A stretch of DNA of 6,397 nucleotides from Nocardia rhamnosiphila NBRC 108938. GTDB taxonomy: Bacteria > Actinomycetota > Actinomycetes > Mycobacteriales > Mycobacteriaceae. Position numbers and translations under genes: made by a program. How positions within the stretch are numbered: position 1 is the first letter of the stretch; each line of letters starts with the position of its first letter. Under the pieces are notes generated by a model. The model was given only the letters and a program-made list of their open reading frames with translations, was not told the origin of the DNA and did not search any database. Positions 5,567 through 6,397 of the stretch are shown here, piece by piece. The stretch spans positions 1-6,397 of the forward strand of contig NZ_JOAJ01000024.1 in assembly GCF_000720425.1 (NCBI RefSeq). The letters are read 5' to 3'.

Positions 5567-6025
5567 ATGGAGCTGCTCGATATCGCCGAGGTGGCCGACC
5601 GGTCCGGATTGGCACCGTCCGCCCTGCGGTTCTACGAACGACGCGGCCTCATCCGGTCGGCCGGACGTAACGGTCTGCGCCGCACCTTCGAACCGGATGT
5701 ACTCGACCGGCTGACGCTCATCGATTGTGCGCGTGGAGCGGGTTTCACCCTTGCCCAGATTCAGCGGTTCCTCGCCGCGACGCCCGACGACACCGAGCTG
5801 CGCGCCCACCTCGCAGTCAAGGCGACGCAACTGGACCACGACATCGCGCGGCTGACCCGGATGCGCGACAGTCTGCGCCACGCAGCGACCTGCACCCACC
5901 AGCCCCTGGTCGAGTGCCCCCAGTTCAAAAACACCCTCGCCGACAGTGATCATCCGCTCCCAGCGCCGACATCCGCCCCGATGGGCGTCGGCGGTCAGAC
6001 GGATAGAGCCACACACTGTTCATAA
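5567..6025 (+). CDS. MerR-family transcriptional regulator
   Basis: 152 residues from ATG 5567, with AAGGAG at 5554-5559 seven bases upstream. Residues 1-70 form the MerR winged helix: LLDIAEVADRSGLAPSALRF, then YERRGLIRSAGRNGLRRTFE, then helices ending GFTLAQIQRFLA. Residues 76-108 make the antiparallel dimer helix (TQLDHDIARLTRMRDSL). Cys109 and Cys117 are seven residues apart (CTHQPLVEC), the spacing of the Cu(I) loop of CueR. By my alignment the residue matching CueR Ser77 is Asp75, and a CxC-rich tail is absent, so metal sensing is uncertain. The SoxR iron-sulfur pattern is not present. After about residue 127 the chain becomes Pro/Gly-rich, runs through a hairpin sequence and ends CS inside repeat copy 3, so this tail may not be original. 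It probably regulates itself and the divergent esterase. Confidence 0.9.
   Translation: MELLDIAEVADRSGLAPSALRFYERRGLIRSAGRNGLRRTFEPDVLDRLTLIDCARGAGFTLAQIQRFLAATPDDTELRAHLAVKATQLDHDIARLTRMRDSLRHAATCTHQPLVECPQFKNTLADSDHPLPAPTSAPMGVGGQTDRATHCS
5964..5993 (+). terminator. Bulged GC hairpin within the end of the MerR frame
   Basis: CGCCGAC (5964-5970) pairs with GTCGGCG (5987-5993), and inside it GCCC (5975-5978) pairs with GGGC (5983-5986) around CGAT, leaving a four-base bulge. It has the look of an actinomycete terminator but no T run. It lies within the last codons of the MerR gene, which suggests that an earlier stop once preceded it. Confidence 0.35.
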
Positions 6026-6116
6026 ATTGATGCATTGTTGAACAATTCTGCGAACTAAATCGGTGGTCAGCGATGCTCAGATGTGAATCCGTCCAGGAAT
6101 ATACCTTTGATGAACA
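6017..6116 (+). repeat. ~100-bp repeat, copy 3 (100 bp)
   Basis: Left arm TGTTCATAAAT (6017-6027), centre TGATGC, second arm ATTGTTGAACA (6034-6044). The dyad ATCGGTGGTCAGCGAT is at 6059-6074, with one base breaking symmetry. CGTCCAGGAA is at 6090-6099 and the inverted end TTTGATGAACA at 6106-6116. The MerR stop TAA at 6023-6025 is inside it. The flanking bases (ACAC on the left, GACG on the right) do not form an evident target duplication. Confidence 0.7.
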
Positions 6117-6397
6117 GACGCAGCCAGGCCCGGCCGGTGCGCCGACGCGGGCGTAGGAGTTGTTCACCGTGGCCGGCGTCTGATGCGGCGATTGGGTCTC
6201 GCGTAAAACCTGCTACCCGGATGATCGGACCGCCTGCCCGACCGTTCGCCTGCCAAGGCCGTTCTTGGGGGCCGGTCAAGATAGCATCGGGGCCGGTACT
6301 AGGTGTACTGCCCAGGCAGGTTGGTCGAGGGTTTGTGGCGACACGCTGTAGGTGATCGTTGAAATGGTGAAGGTCTCCGTCGTGGAGTGGGAGTTGC
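6117..6397. other. Right end of window, no firm gene
   Basis: No gene can be supported. A minus-strand frame entering from the right edge is open from 6396 to about 6219 and begins QLPLHDGDLHHFNDHLQRVA, which looks protein-like but matches no family I know. It stops near 6219 without a clear end domain. It may be the tail of a gene or relic lying beyond the window. Confidence 0.25.

Noticed and set aside
2280..6116. Integron attC sites between cassettes
   Set aside because: attC needs RYYYAAC at one end and GTTRRRY at the other; the repeat ends TGTTCAT and ATGAACA do not fit, several genes face the wrong way, and no integrase is present.
2280..6116. CRISPR array
   Set aside because: Only three copies about 1.9 kb apart with genes between them; no short spacers.
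6067..6279. Conserved peptide end (LFIKG-IFLDG) shared by the repeats on the minus strand
   Set aside because: Similar peptides can be read in copies 2 and 3, but they come from the inverted end TGTTCATCAAAGG and CGTCCA blocks; the frames differ in stops and gaps, so DNA-level conservation explains them better.

Overview
High-GC DNA with GC-rich third codon positions, short ATGA-type gene overlaps, AGGAG-type ribosome sites and at least one probable leaderless gene. The gene families (HSL-type esterase, DUF6924 protein, winged-helix regulator plus membrane protein) fit an actinomycete, most likely Nocardia or a close relative. The genus is an inference from gene style only.

Layout. (a) 1-1364: the first codons of a leftward gene with an apparent signal peptide, a divergent control region with two hairpins and an operator-like dyad, then a two-gene rightward operon: a six-helix membrane protein overlapping a winged-helix regulator. 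(b) 1365-1796: a stretch without a firm gene, perhaps holding a decayed transposase end. (c) 1797-2288: an unrecognised 163-residue protein whose stop codon lies inside a repeat. (d) 2280-2381, 4243-4344 and 6017-6116: three diverged copies of a ~100-bp repeat, all in the same orientation. They cut the right-hand two thirds of the window into two blocks of about 1.9 and 1.7 kb. (e) Block 1 (2382-4242) holds gene debris: a leftward DUF6924-type gene with a frameshift in a run of C, and the C-terminal third of an alpha/beta hydrolase. (f) Block 2 (4345-6016) holds an intact divergent pair: a leftward HSL-family esterase and a rightward MerR-family regulator, with a clean MerR-type operator between them. 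(g) 6117-6397: no gene seen.

Function. The membrane protein and winged-helix regulator are probably co-transcribed, and the dyad overlapping their promoter is a candidate autoregulatory site. The MerR protein probably controls the esterase through a 19-bp-spacer promoter.

The most unusual feature is the ~100-bp repeat. It has ends TGTTCAT and ATGAACA, an internal arm that also pairs with the left end, and a separate 16-bp dyad. Its first 28 bp have an 11-6-11 layout like a tyrosine-recombinase core site. In two unrelated genes it supplies the last two residues and the stop (TGT TCA TAA). I do not recognise it. A MITE-like element, a structured 3' RNA and a recombination site are all possible.
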